Of a stretch of 64,000 nucleotides of DNA, positions 9,488 through 18,150 are shown one piece after another. Both the position numbers and the translations under genes were made by a program. The DNA comes from Shewanella sp. UCD-KL12 (GTDB lineage Bacteria > Pseudomonadota > Gammaproteobacteria > Enterobacterales > Shewanellaceae): the NCBI RefSeq assembly GCF_001957125.1, contig NZ_MPHJ01000002.1, forward strand, positions 248,001 to 312,000, read 5' to 3'. Every line of letters begins with the position of its first letter. Within the stretch, counting starts at the first letter, position 1. The notes beneath the pieces are model-generated. The model ran no database searches, was not told where the DNA came from, and was given only the letters and a program-made list of their open reading frames with translations.

Positions 9488-10312
9488 ATGCTAAAGCCAA
9501 TAGGTGTATTAAAGCGAGCTCTGTCGCTCACTGCACTTCTGGTTACTGCGCTAGTTGTCTTAATGGCACAGAGCACCATAATAGCGGCTTCTGCCAAGCC
9601 GCTTAAAATCGTGTCGAATGAGTATCCACCATTTTACTCGCACCTGTTAGCCGATTATGGCGTTGTTTCTCATCTAGCTCACGAAGCGCTAAAGCGGGCA
9701 AACCATACCATCACCCATGATTTTTATCCTTTCTCACGAGCGGTCTTACTGACTAAAGCGGGTTACGCCGATGGCATTATCGGTATCTGGTATAGAAAAA
9801 GTAGGGAGGAGTGGGTGGCGTATTCTCTACCCTTATTATCGGTTCAAGTGGTGTTTTTAAAGCGAGTTGATAGGGATATCGATTTTGAAAAACTGAGTGA
9901 CTTAAGCCAATACTCGATAGGTGTAGGGCGGGGGTACGCGAATCCCGAGGAGTTTGATGAAGCAGGGTTAAAGACAGAAGAAGGCAGCTCTGACAGTGAA
10001 AACCTTAAAAAGCTCTATCTTGGTCGCATGGATCTGATCTTGATTAGCAAAGATGTCGCTGACTTTCTTATCGAGCAGAGTGCGATAGATTTTCGTGGGG
10101 AGTTTGAGGTGATTGGTGAGCCATTAAGTCTTGAGCTATTTCACTTTGGCATATCTAAAAATAGAGCCGATCATCAAGTGATTATTGAGCAGTTTAATCA
10201 AGCTTTAAATGAGATGAAGCAAGATGGCAGCGTGCTTAAGATACTCGAGCAACACGGTTTTGAGGCTAACCCCTATTGGTTGCAAGAGCTGAAACAGTCT
10301 CCTAGAAACTAG
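9488..10312 (+). CDS. Periplasmic solute-binding protein, amino-acid ABC family (SBP_bac_3)
   Basis: From the ATG at 9488 (preceded by GGGAGAGAGGA) the protein has a basic-hydrophobic signal peptide ending near IIAASA, then KPLKIVSNEYPPFYS, the opening strand of family 3 periplasmic binding proteins. The two-lobed pattern continues to GFEANPYWLQ. No permease or ATPase gene is adjacent, and many Shewanella and Vibrio paralogues of this type act as orphan sensors or receptors. An in-frame GTG at 9440 is a weaker alternative start. Its 3' end overlaps a perfect inverted repeat. Confidence 0.82.
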   Translation: MLKPIGVLKRALSLTALLVTALVVLMAQSTIIAASAKPLKIVSNEYPPFYSHLLADYGVVSHLAHEALKRANHTITHDFYPFSRAVLLTKAGYADGIIGIWYRKSREEWVAYSLPLLSVQVVFLKRVDRDIDFEKLSDLSQYSIGVGRGYANPEEFDEAGLKTEEGSSDSENLKKLYLGRMDLILISKDVADFLIEQSAIDFRGEFEVIGEPLSLELFHFGISKNRADHQVIIEQFNQALNEMKQDGSVLKILEQHGFEANPYWLQELKQSPRN

Positions 10313-10342
10313 AAACTAGTGGCTAGGTGCTAGTTTCTAGGA
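10300..10342. repeat. Perfect 13-bp inverted repeat between convergent genes
   Basis: TCCTAGAAACTAG (10300-10312) and CTAGTTTCTAGGA (10330-10342), with a partial extra AGAAACTAG copy in the loop. The left arm contains the stop of the solute-binding protein gene. It may act as a bidirectional transcription barrier, but has no T-run. Confidence 0.75.
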
Positions 10343-10350
10343 ATGGCTTA

Positions 10351-11052
10351 CTATAAACAGTGTTCAAAATTCAGTACCCGTGACGGCGTGATTAACATGG
10401 GCAGGGGGACATCCCAATGTTCACAAGGGAGCGCACTCACCTGCTGGCAATCATGGGCAAAGCCAATTGGGTAAGGTTTACCTCTTGATGCCCAGTTTGC
10501 TAATGTTCGGTCATAGAAGCCACCTCCCATTCCCATTCGATTACCATCAGCATCGAACGCAACTAACGGCGTTACTACAACATCTAATTGATGGGGTTGT
10601 ATCATCTGGGTGATATCAAGCTTTGGTTCCCAAATTTTCAATGAGTTCTGCTGGAGTGATGTCGAGCGGGTATAAGCTAAAAACAGCAAATTGCCTTTAC
10701 TAAAGGGGTGTAGGCGAGGGAGGTATACATTAATGCCTTGCTCCCATAACATCTCAATCAACCTTTGTGTCCCAAGCTCACCATCATTTGTCAGGTAGAG
10801 TGCGACATTTTTTGCCTTGATTTTCGTTATCTCAGCGAGCATCGCGTGTGAAGCCTGCTCAGCAAAATGTGCTTGCTCAGGCTCGCTGAGGCTACGGCGA
10901 GCTGAGCGGATTTGATGGCGAATGGCTTTACGGCTCTCTGAAGCCGCCTTGCTCGGTGAGCATGTAACGTGTTTTAACAATTCAGGTTCCAATATCTGCT
11001 CCGCTCGATAACTTATAAAACAGGTATTTAGTGTACTGCTGCGACTCCTCAC
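10351..11052 (-). CDS. ygfA: 5-formyltetrahydrofolate cyclo-ligase
   Basis: Converts 5-formyl-THF to 5,10-methenyl-THF using ATP. The body from SRKAIRHQIRSARRSLSEPEQ on matches the family, including the C-terminal GGGFYDRTLANW(A) and PIGFAHDCQQ motifs. The GTG at 11052 gives ~35 extra N-terminal residues that look unlike the family (Arg/Ser-rich), so the true start may be the in-frame TTG (LLKHVTCSPSK) or the GTG. In most gammaproteobacteria this gene directly follows the 6S RNA gene on the same strand. Here 6S RNA is ~7.2 kb away, with an inserted block in between. Confidence 0.93.
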   Translation of the reverse strand: MRSRSSTLNTCFISYRAEQILEPELLKHVTCSPSKAASESRKAIRHQIRSARRSLSEPEQAHFAEQASHAMLAEITKIKAKNVALYLTNDGELGTQRLIEMLWEQGINVYLPRLHPFSKGNLLFLAYTRSTSLQQNSLKIWEPKLDITQMIQPHQLDVVVTPLVAFDADGNRMGMGGGFYDRTLANWASRGKPYPIGFAHDCQQVSALPCEHWDVPLPMLITPSRVLNFEHCL

Positions 11053-11347
11053 TATTCAAGTGCAGATCTAGCTTTAGGAGCTGAGTTAAATAGAATTGAA
11101 ACTTTTTGCTGTTTTGTATGACTAATACAATAACTCACACTAGTGCACTTATGTCTAAGCGTGGGTTAGCTATTAGAAGCGTTACAAAACGCTATTTTTG
11201 TAATAGGCCGTTATTGGCTTTTAGCTCACTGTAGAAGACCGTCTAAAAATACAGAACGTCTGGAAAGTAGATAGTCTGGAAAATAGAGATTCTGGAAATA
11301 CAGTTGGCTTTGAAGATAACTCTAATTTAGGGTCAAAAAGGATTTAT
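11053..11347. other. Spacer upstream of ygfA, no gene seen
   Basis: About 295 bp. It contains a short direct repeat of TCTGGAAA(A/G)TAGA-like units near 11268-11308 and a GTTACAAAACGC...TGTAATAGGCC region. No 6S RNA-like structure is present here, although this is where 6S RNA would be expected. Confidence 0.5.
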
Positions 11348-11515
11348 ATGCTTTCTGCAGCGCTTTCTCCCATCATATTGCTGATAGTATTTTGGAGTCA
11401 CCTGGCTCACTCACTGATTACAGGTGATACCATAGATTGGTATGAGTGGTGCATCGTTATTATAACGACAGTGAGTTACGGCGGTTATTACCTCAACAGC
11501 TGGTTACGAAAATAG
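11348..11515 (+). CDS. Small two-helix membrane protein, hypothetical
   Basis: A 55-codon frame (MLSAALSPIILLIVFWSHLA... ending SWLRK) with AAAAAGGA at a good distance before the ATG at 11348. Two hydrophobic stretches (about residues 5-22 and 34-48) flank a short polar loop with TGDTIDWYEW, so it would be a hairpin membrane protein. I do not recognise a family. It is the only + strand candidate between ygfA and the inserted operon. Evidence is a plausible ribosome binding site and membrane-like composition. Confidence 0.45.
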   Translation: MLSAALSPIILLIVFWSHLAHSLITGDTIDWYEWCIVIITTVSYGGYYLNSWLRK

Positions 11516-11615
11516 CCTAGCTGCATTGCGTATTTTGAGTAGAATTTCTTTTGTTATTCTGAACCCGTTTCAGGAACCATGTTCATAGTCACATGCTGGT
11601 GGTTTACTCTTTTCT

Positions 11616-11650
11616 CGTAAATCGTAAATCGTAAATCGTAAATCGTAACT
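11616..11650. repeat. 7-bp tandem repeat (CGTAAAT, ~5 copies)
   Basis: Head-to-tail CGTAAAT units directly before the left direct repeat that flanks the envelope operon. Similar low-complexity runs are seen at 3663. Confidence 0.85.
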
Positions 11651-11841
11651 CGCGGCTCAAAGCTCTTAACTTCCTTTATAAATTGCTCTTATCTCTTTTG
11701 TGTTTGGGGACCGTTACCGCCATATTCACGCTATTGCTAACAAAGAGAATAGAGAGCCCCTTGAAGCGTGTTCTTTTTGTGTTGGGGATAGAAAACGCAG
11801 ACATAAAAAAACCACCGTCATTGCTAACAGTGGTTTCTCTT
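11647..11841. repeat. Left ~200-bp direct repeat with 6S RNA 3'-end-like sequence (copy A)
   Basis: This segment shares long identical blocks with 17946-18150: AACTCGCGGCTCAAAGCTC, AACTTCCTTTATAAATTGCTC, CCGTTACCGCCATAT, a shared CTTTTTGTGTTGGGGATAG block, and a terminator stem. Read on the minus strand, the GGTAACGG...GAGCAAT part matches the 3' end of the 6S RNA gene at 18291. The two copies bracket the five-gene envelope operon exactly. Confidence 0.88.
11805..11836 (-). terminator. Terminator of the envelope operon (inside copy A)
   Basis: Minus-strand hairpin AAACCACTG / CGGTGGTTT (one G-T pair) followed by TTTTTTATG. It lies ~20 bp after the stop of the last operon gene and is homologous to the terminators at 18118 and 18249. 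Confidence 0.82.
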
Positions 11842-11856
11842 TTCAATATAACCTTT

Positions 11857-13467
11857 TTAGAAGTCTTCTTCTTCGATTGGAGCTCGGAAACTTGCTTTAG
11901 AGTCCTTTGCTTTAGCATCTTCTACTTTCAATACTGCTTTGTTACTTGTAGCGTTAGCTGAAGTACTGTTAGTAGAACTAGAATTAACATCGAGTGGTGT
12001 ATTTTCAATTTGCTTGCTTTCAGCCACTAACTTTTGTTTTTGGGCCTTTGCTTCGCTTTGCGCCTGTATATCTTGCTTATTCACTTTATAGTTAACAGCT
12101 TCTATCTGCTTAGCTGCTTCAGATGAGGCTGCTGAAACGGCATAAACTGAGATGAAAGTCGGCTTTTCGGTTATTGGATGAATAATTTCGCGAGAGTATA
12201 CCTCACCGTTACCTTTAACCTGCCTATTTTCAAATGATTGTTGCATGGTAGAAGCGAAGCTTTCGACGGCCTGTGATTCAGTTATATTGTTTGCAGCGTC
12301 TTTATATGTTTCACGAACTATTTGCTCTAACTCTTGGGAGGTACTGACATTTGAATAAAGAGCTATTACAGCTTCTTTAGAAGCTTGTAGTCTTGCAGCA
12401 CCATGAGCTGCAGATGAATTACTACCTCTAATTTCACGGCCACTAACACCAATTATCCATGCATTGCCAGTAGAGTCTTTAAATGTGGAGGAGCCAATCA
12501 TACTTGCAAGGTTTTGACGATTTTTATGAATGTGTTGTTGTACTTCCCTGTTACTAGTGTTCAGCTTACCTTTATAATTGCCAGTTAAAATCGAACGAGT
12601 TCGTAATTCATTCTTCTGGCTCCAAGCTAACAGTACACCGACTTCATATTTGTTGTTGGCACTATCAAAGCGCTCCTCTGTTGCTAAGCTAATTACGCCA
12701 TAAAGTGGCATCTCCGCTATAGACTTAATGGTGCTACTGTTTTCGCTGGCAATATTGCCCTTAAGTGCTTCAGCTCGATCAACTAAAGCACTACGCTGTG
12801 ATTTCACTGTATTGGCATCAGCTAATAATTTGTCGTAAGTAGCCTTATTTTCTACTGAAATTGCACCTGCGTCATAGTCAGCATCTATTTTCTTTATAAC
12901 GGCATCTGCTAGTGCTGCAGCACGATCATCCCAGTTTAAACTACCAATACGGTCCAGTTCATTATCATCAATCAGATTTTCTAGCTCAAATATTTCCTCT
13001 TCAAGAGAATATATTTGATCGTTCAGAGCATTAACCTCTGCATCAAGCTCAGCTTTTATATTGGATCCGGGCATAACAGCAAGATCTGAAGCGCTCATTT
13101 CAGTTCGAATCGATTTAATTATCTCAGCTTTACCATTAAGCATTGCAATAGAAGCTGCTAGACTACGTTTAATTAAGAATTTACGATCAGTTTTAGGGTT
13201 TTTTGTTTCAAATGTGGTTAAACCAATTTTAATTATACGAAACTTACCTTGCTCATAAGTATCTCCCCAACCTTTTCCCATTTGGTAGTCTCTAAGTACG
13301 TTCACAACAGGCTCTGAGTATGAAGGCTGATAAGGTTGCTCTACCAGCGCTTTAACGATTTTGTCGACATTGGCTGGTTGTTCAGTTTTAGGTACAAATT
13401 CACTCGCGGTAGCATTGGATATAGATAGAGCTAAAATGCTGGTAATTAGGATACTATTTGTCTTCAT
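11857..13467 (-). CDS. Exported protein of the envelope operon, unrecognised (536 aa)
   Basis: Last gene of the five-gene operon; its ATG overlaps the previous gene by 14 bp. Signal peptide MKTNSILITSILALSISNATA-S. Residues ~137-260 are strongly coiled-coil (AELDAEVNALNDQIYSLEEE and a second heptad-like stretch around the SQRSALVDRAEALKG region). Residues ~265-460 form a mixed alpha/beta region with GVISLATEERFDSANNKYEVGVLLAWS, which resembles the LPP20/FlgT_N type fold by pattern only. The tail (~470-536) is Gln/Lys/Ser/Asn-rich and probably disordered. No Cys at the signal site, so periplasmic rather than lipoprotein. I cannot name a family with confidence. Confidence 0.85.
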   Translation of the reverse strand: MKTNSILITSILALSISNATASEFVPKTEQPANVDKIVKALVEQPYQPSYSEPVVNVLRDYQMGKGWGDTYEQGKFRIIKIGLTTFETKNPKTDRKFLIKRSLAASIAMLNGKAEIIKSIRTEMSASDLAVMPGSNIKAELDAEVNALNDQIYSLEEEIFELENLIDDNELDRIGSLNWDDRAAALADAVIKKIDADYDAGAISVENKATYDKLLADANTVKSQRSALVDRAEALKGNIASENSSTIKSIAEMPLYGVISLATEERFDSANNKYEVGVLLAWSQKNELRTRSILTGNYKGKLNTSNREVQQHIHKNRQNLASMIGSSTFKDSTGNAWIIGVSGREIRGSNSSAAHGAARLQASKEAVIALYSNVSTSQELEQIVRETYKDAANNITESQAVESFASTMQQSFENRQVKGNGEVYSREIIHPITEKPTFISVYAVSAASSEAAKQIEAVNYKVNKQDIQAQSEAKAQKQKLVAESKQIENTPLDVNSSSTNSTSANATSNKAVLKVEDAKAKDSKASFRAPIEEEDF

Positions 13468-14488
13468 GGATAATCATCTCGTAGTTATTTTTAACCCATT
13501 CAGTATCGCTATCTAAAAAATAACTCAATGAGGCTAAGGGTTTTGCGGTGTATTTGTCACCAAGACGGAAGTTAGTTACAGCTAAGGTCATTAATGGGTA
13601 TGCACTGATTTCTTTAATTGCCATCGCGTAATATAAGCAGGCTTTTGATAGTTGGTACTCTTCGGATGAACGAAATACAGCAGCTAATTTTGTCCAAATA
13701 TCAGCCTGTTTGGGATTACGTGACAGAATAATGGTCGCATAGCCTATAAAGTTGTTTGCTTCACCTTTTTGATATGCGTCATTAGCTTTTAACAGGTAAT
13801 CTGAAACAACGCCGGTATCGCCTTTATCGGCTGTAAACCAAAAAGCTCCTACTTGGCTAAATAGTTGTTTAAGTTGGTTGTTGTGATCGCTGTTTGCATC
13901 AATCCAGTCTGTTTCTAGCGTAGGTATTATTATATCGCCTTGATGACCGTCATGAATAATCCTAGAAATTGACAAAATGTTCGCTATATCAACCATTTCA
14001 GCCTGTTGGAAAAGGTCTACCTTTTTTTCTGATGTCAGCTTGTTATTCATCAACGTAGATGCATAGAATTGATAGAGGTATTGTTGTTTTTGTTGCTTTG
14101 TAATATCAACTTTTAGTTGTTTGTCATGATAGTAATCAACGATCTTGCAATGTAATTGACTGTTCTCTACAGATTGCTTTCGTTCAACGCTTACAGGCGT
14201 TATTGTTTTAGATATATTGGCAGGGAGTGTGGCAGTATTTGGCAGCCCAATATTTTGTAATAATAGCTTGGACACCTCTTTTAGCATAAGGTAATCAGCA
14301 TATTGCCCCTCACACTTACCTTTTACTATTATGAAGCGCCCCTCCCGCCAGAGGTAAGTGCCGCTGTTACTCTCTTGAAGTGAAGCTGTGTAATAGGTTT
14401 TTACCTCCTCTTTTGAAACTGAAGCATTTACAGAAAGACTGATAAAGAAAACGATAGAAAGTAATACTAGGTGTTTGAGGATTTTCAT
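13454..14488 (-). CDS. Exported protein of the envelope operon, possible TPR-like repeats (344 aa)
   Basis: Signal peptide MKILKHLVLLSIVFFISLSVNA-S. The N-terminal part has GTYLWREGRFIIVKGKCEGQYADYLMLKEV, a repeat-poor alpha/beta segment shared in flavour with the partner proteins. Residues ~225-330 are helical with a TPR-like cadence (NDAYQKGEANNFIGYATIIL, then a WTKLAAVFRSSEEYQLSKA segment). Start and stop overlap neighbours: TAATG with the gene before it and 14 bp with the gene after it, so translation is probably coupled. No family recognised. Confidence 0.83.
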   Translation of the reverse strand: MKILKHLVLLSIVFFISLSVNASVSKEEVKTYYTASLQESNSGTYLWREGRFIIVKGKCEGQYADYLMLKEVSKLLLQNIGLPNTATLPANISKTITPVSVERKQSVENSQLHCKIVDYYHDKQLKVDITKQQKQQYLYQFYASTLMNNKLTSEKKVDLFQQAEMVDIANILSISRIIHDGHQGDIIIPTLETDWIDANSDHNNQLKQLFSQVGAFWFTADKGDTGVVSDYLLKANDAYQKGEANNFIGYATIILSRNPKQADIWTKLAAVFRSSEEYQLSKACLYYAMAIKEISAYPLMTLAVTNFRLGDKYTAKPLASLSYFLDSDTEWVKNNYEMIIHEDK

Positions 14489-16026
14489 TAGCGTTTAATT
14501 AAGTCAAAGTGGGCGGATTTTTGTTTAACTTTTGTCATATGTGGCCTACGACCTTTACCTTCCTTTTTGAAGGTGGCGTACAGCTCGTTAAGGCTTTGGT
14601 CGATGGCTTCGCTTAAAGGACCTGAAAACCTAAAATTCAAGGTCATCTGTTTACCCTCTTTCTTCCACTCCCACGTTTCTACTTCGCCAGAGGTTCCATT
14701 GTTTAATACATGCTTAAAAATATCGACATCGGTTCTTTTGGCATTATTTAAAACGATTTGATATATGGCGCCTTTTTCTGCATGACGTGCTAAAGCCTGA
14801 ATAACTTCAATACCCATTTTTTTCTTTATCTGTTTATATGCAGCATGCTCAGATACTTGTGCTGCACGACTCTCTGGCTGAATGTAAATTCTAGTTTTTA
14901 ACGGGGAGTTATTTATGGTGAAAAGAATATCGCCAGTCGTGCTATCTTTAAGTTCGATAGAAAGTGAAGTTTCTACTCCAGTTTTCCCTTTATGATCTTC
15001 AATTTTCTTTTGAGTTTGTTTCAGTGAAAAGCTGTGGGTTGCTTTAGTGCTACCATCATTAATGGTAAAACCGAGCCGCTCTAATTCATCTGTTAACCAA
15101 GGTGTTTTAGCGTTATTTTCTGAAGTTAAAGAGAATATTGGCTCCCCTAATACTTGTGTGTAAAAATTAACATCGTTCAGCAGCTTACCTGCATTTACTC
15201 TGGCGTTTATGATTACATAATATTGGCCGCGCTCTACGTCCTCATCAATTAAGTCATAGTTGCTTACATAGCCTTCAGTTTTAGTCGAAATTGCTAGGGA
15301 AATAGCATCATTAAATTTGCCCGATTTCCCTTGCATCATAACGCCTTGAGCTTGCTGGATGGCATTTCGAAGAGCATCAATTAGTGCTTGCTTTCGGGCT
15401 TCAGACTCTCCATGTTTCATCGAAGCCAAACCTTTAGATTCAACCGTCTTTTCTTGCAATTGAACTTGAGCTACAGAGGTGCTGCTGTCTGTAGTGATAA
15501 TCATTGTTTGTGAGGTTTCTTGGTTCCGGCCAGACGAGGAACTTAGTGAACTTACCCGAGCAGAGTCTGATTGGGTAATGACAACCGCGACAAAATGATC
15601 ACCGTCATACAGTCCAGACTTGAGTTGTTTAGCCGCCGAAATCTGGCCTTTGAAATGAGTATTCACTACATCACTAAATGTTTCGCTTGAATACTCACTA
15701 GTGTTCTCATTATCAGAGACACTCATGTATTTTGTTGATGAGTGGCTGCTACCACTCATGGTGACGCCATTTATCATATTTGATAACTGACGAAGTGCTT
15801 TTATTCGAGCATCTTCTAATGCTTTAGATTCACTTGATCGAGAAGAAAAGCCAAGAGCTACGACATAGTATCCATCTTTATCATTGATGCCTGAACGTGT
15901 GCCGCCTTTAGTATCTAGAAGCTCATAAAGGTCATCCATTGGCTCTGATGCCAATGAAGTAGAGCTAATACTAACTCCCGCTATTAATATAGATAAATAG
16001 ATGAGACTTTGAAGTAGCCTAGTCAT
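14488..16026 (-). CDS. LPP20/FlgT_N-like exported protein of the envelope operon (512 aa)
   Basis: Signal peptide ends near SSTSLA-S. Two copies of an LPP20/FlgT N-domain-like pattern are visible: residues ~50-150 (YYVVALGFSSRSSESKALED with a DARIKALRQL helix) and ~200-280 (GESEARKQALIDALRNAI...GYVSNYDLIDEDVERGQYYV). In known proteins this fold occurs in LPP20 lipoproteins, Vibrio FlgP and the N-domain of FlgT, which build outer-membrane rings. The rest is mixed alpha/beta. It follows the CsgG-like gene by 2 bp and overlaps the next gene by 1 bp. Family assignment is by motif pattern only. Confidence 0.83.
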   Translation of the reverse strand: MTRLLQSLIYLSILIAGVSISSTSLASEPMDDLYELLDTKGGTRSGINDKDGYYVVALGFSSRSSESKALEDARIKALRQLSNMINGVTMSGSSHSSTKYMSVSDNENTSEYSSETFSDVVNTHFKGQISAAKQLKSGLYDGDHFVAVVITQSDSARVSSLSSSSGRNQETSQTMIITTDSSTSVAQVQLQEKTVESKGLASMKHGESEARKQALIDALRNAIQQAQGVMMQGKSGKFNDAISLAISTKTEGYVSNYDLIDEDVERGQYYVIINARVNAGKLLNDVNFYTQVLGEPIFSLTSENNAKTPWLTDELERLGFTINDGSTKATHSFSLKQTQKKIEDHKGKTGVETSLSIELKDSTTGDILFTINNSPLKTRIYIQPESRAAQVSEHAAYKQIKKKMGIEVIQALARHAEKGAIYQIVLNNAKRTDVDIFKHVLNNGTSGEVETWEWKKEGKQMTLNFRFSGPLSEAIDQSLNELYATFKKEGKGRRPHMTKVKQKSAHFDLIKR

Positions 16027-16028
16027 AA

Positions 16029-17045
16029 CTAGAGTTTCCAGTCTTCAGGAGTACCGACGGATACCGCATAGATTTTGTTACGTTTTAAGTAATCTTTGCC
16101 CATAGCCTCAAGCTTTTTCTTTGTATTTTCTGCATCTGGCTCATTCTCTTTCCAGATAAACATCACACCAGAGCCACCATCAGACTTAGGCGTTACTTCA
16201 CCTGAGGCAATGGGGATATCTAACCCATCATCACTAAGAAAAAGTACAACAGGCTGCTTAGTTGCAAAGCCTTGATTTATCCCTGCGTTGATGGCGAAGC
16301 GCCCATTGCGGAAATTTGTAACTCGACCGCCAACAGGGTAGTAATCCATGGTCCTATTAACTAGGACTTGAATCGCTTTTTGAGCTGCTTCTTTATAGGC
16401 TTCTTGCAGTTCATTGTGCTTGCTATAATCAAACCCACCAATGAACTTGCCTTCAATCGCAAAAAAACGTTTAGCGGGCATGTTGTGACGAATAGGTTCA
16501 AATGAATGAATGATTTCACCGGAGGTAGGGTTAACAATTTTTGTTGTGACTAAGCTTCTGAAAATGATCTCGTTATGATCACTTTTTTTCTTTATTACAG
16601 AGCCTAGTGCTATTGAGGATTCAAGTACGTAATCAGGATTTAATTGCTCACCTATTAGTATATCGCCTTCATCTACAGTGTTCTCAGCTTGAAAGGCCAC
16701 TTCATAGTCGCAAGCATTGCAGATGCGAGTTAGTACCTGGAAGCGTTTAGTACGTGCTAGTTCATTTTCAAGCAACTTAGCAACAATGCTCGTATCGATT
16801 TGAGTCGACACTGCATTCTTTTCAAAGCTGATTTTATCTATATAGGTAGCGATACTTAGCTTGGAAAATGCACGCACGTCATAATTACTTGGAAGCTCAA
16901 TATTAATACTATCAAATAGAGCTTCACGGCTAACCTTTTCAATTTGAGTATTTGACGCTAAATCAGCTTCGGAATTAATTTTGAGTGGCGTAGACTGACA
17001 ACCTACAAGTGCGGAGAGTAAAAGAAGTGAGGTGATTTTTTTCAT
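16029..17045 (-). CDS. CsgG/FlgT-like outer-membrane lipoprotein of the envelope operon (338 aa)
   Basis: Lipobox SALVG-C at ~16, so an outer-membrane lipoprotein. The middle (~60-230) has the CsgG-like order: VAKLLENELARTKRFQVLTR, then LNPDYVLESSI, then TTKIVNPTSGEIIHSFE, then KEAAQKAIQVLVNRTMDYYP. The C-terminal ~80 residues (GGRVTNFRNGRFAINAGINQ then GFATKQPVVLFL) resemble the SH3-like C-domain of FlgT. CsgG-type proteins form outer-membrane pores or organise envelope assemblies. A CxxC (CNAC) sits at ~108-111. It is the second gene of the operon, 48 bp after the first. Confidence 0.85.
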   Translation of the reverse strand: MKKITSLLLLSALVGCQSTPLKINSEADLASNTQIEKVSREALFDSINIELPSNYDVRAFSKLSIATYIDKISFEKNAVSTQIDTSIVAKLLENELARTKRFQVLTRICNACDYEVAFQAENTVDEGDILIGEQLNPDYVLESSIALGSVIKKKSDHNEIIFRSLVTTKIVNPTSGEIIHSFEPIRHNMPAKRFFAIEGKFIGGFDYSKHNELQEAYKEAAQKAIQVLVNRTMDYYPVGGRVTNFRNGRFAINAGINQGFATKQPVVLFLSDDGLDIPIASGEVTPKSDGGSGVMFIWKENEPDAENTKKKLEAMGKDYLKRNKIYAVSVGTPEDWKL

Positions 17046-17093
17046 TTATATTAGCCTATAAGGCCGAGGTAGGCACCTCGACCCTCACAGATA

Positions 17094-17705
17094 TTATTGT
17101 GCGTTGCGGAACGCAGAGATGATTTGGTAGTTATCGTAAGCAGAGATCACTGAATCATTAAGGTAAACGACTTGATCTAATGTCAGGCCTAGTTTGCTTT
17201 TCTCACTCATCATGTCAGCAAAATCAACTGATGCAATTAAAGATGTTGTATCAATCGCTTTAAATTTAGCTAGGCTTTGAGTTGCGGTCAGAACAGCCTT
17301 TCCAAGCTCCATCATGACTGTTTTTGTCATTTCAGAGTTATTAAAGTCATCAATAATTTTCTTTTGCGGCTCAGATAAAGCATCGTAAATAGCTTTCTTT
17401 TCCTCTTCACTTTCTACTGCTTCTACAGCTGAAAAGTAGCTATTTACAGTTGGCTCATTTTGAATTTGCGCAATGTAACCTTCATAAAGAGGCTTAGCTG
17501 TTAGGAATGCAGTGTTAACAATAGCTCTGCCAATTTCTAATTCTTGAACTTTAGATGGTGAATAAGCACCTTTAACTGAATCAGCAAATAAAGAATTGCC
17601 CTGAGCTTTCAAATCATCATATGAAACAGTTGAAGTATCAGAAGTTGAAGCACAACCAGTTGTCAGACCGGCAATCACTAGCATTGTTAATAAACTTTTT
17701 TTCAC
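17094..17705 (-). CDS. Small outer-membrane lipoprotein heading the envelope operon (203 aa)
   Basis: Lipoprotein signal MKKSLLTMLVIAGLTTG-C (GTG start at 17705). The mature part is all-alpha by composition, with acidic helices such as VEAVESEEEKKAIYDALSEP and no further Cys. No family recognised. It is the promoter-proximal gene of the five-gene operon; the ~230 bp upstream to copy B is GTTGGTT-rich and should contain the promoter. Confidence 0.85.
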   Translation of the reverse strand: MKKSLLTMLVIAGLTTGCASTSDTSTVSYDDLKAQGNSLFADSVKGAYSPSKVQELEIGRAIVNTAFLTAKPLYEGYIAQIQNEPTVNSYFSAVEAVESEEEKKAIYDALSEPQKKIIDDFNNSEMTKTVMMELGKAVLTATQSLAKFKAIDTTSLIASVDFADMMSEKSKLGLTLDQVVYLNDSVISAYDNYQIISAFRNAQ

Positions 17706-17945
17706 GGGAAGTACCTTAAAATGGGTTGGTGATTAGCGTGGTAACTATACAGTTGTTTGCTTGGTTGTAAAGTGCTCTATGTCTAAAAATTTAACTCATG
17801 AACTTTAGAGTTAGTTTTTTAGGTTGTTAGGTTAGCAACTTGTTGGTTAAGTTGTGAAAGATTGGTGGGTACAAGTTGTTGGTTGGCTAAGTAAGTTATG
17901 GCGTTGAGGTTGTTGGAAATTTTATAGTGCTTCTCTTTTTCTCGG
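17706..17945. other. Upstream region of the envelope operon, low-complexity
   Basis: About 240 bp. Between 17818 and 17920 the + strand is rich in GTTGGTT/GTTAGGTT motifs with very few cytosines, which reads as AACCAAC-rich on the operon strand. No gene. It must hold the operon promoter, but I cannot define -35 and -10 boxes. Confidence 0.45.
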
Positions 17946-18150
17946 AACTCGCGGCTCAAAGCTCGAATCTAAGCCATCTAAAACTAAGTCGTCGCAACTT
18001 CCTTTATAAATTGCTCTCATCTCTTTGTGTCAGGATGCCGTTACCGCCATATCTTTGAACTGAGAATCCCTTGAACCCTGCTCTTTTTGTGTTGGGGATA
18101 GAAAACGCAGACATAAAAAAACCACTGCGACTAAGCAGTGGTTTCTCTAA
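17946..18150. repeat. Right ~200-bp direct repeat with 6S RNA 3'-end-like sequence (copy B)
   Basis: Direct repeat partner of 11647-11841, in the same orientation. It continues into a further tandem unit (copy C, ~18151-18290) and then the 6S gene itself, so the 6S 3' end plus terminator is present three times in a row here and once more beyond the operon. Confidence 0.88.
18118..18143 (-). terminator. Terminator in copy B
   Basis: Minus-strand hairpin AAACCACTGC / GCAGTGGTTT, perfect 10 bp, followed by TTTTTT. It appears to be a duplicate of the 6S RNA terminator. Confidence 0.82.

Noticed and set aside
11683..11961. Frames of 66-92 codons across copy A of the repeat
   Set aside because: They overlap the repeat, the terminator and the end of the 536-aa gene on the other strand.
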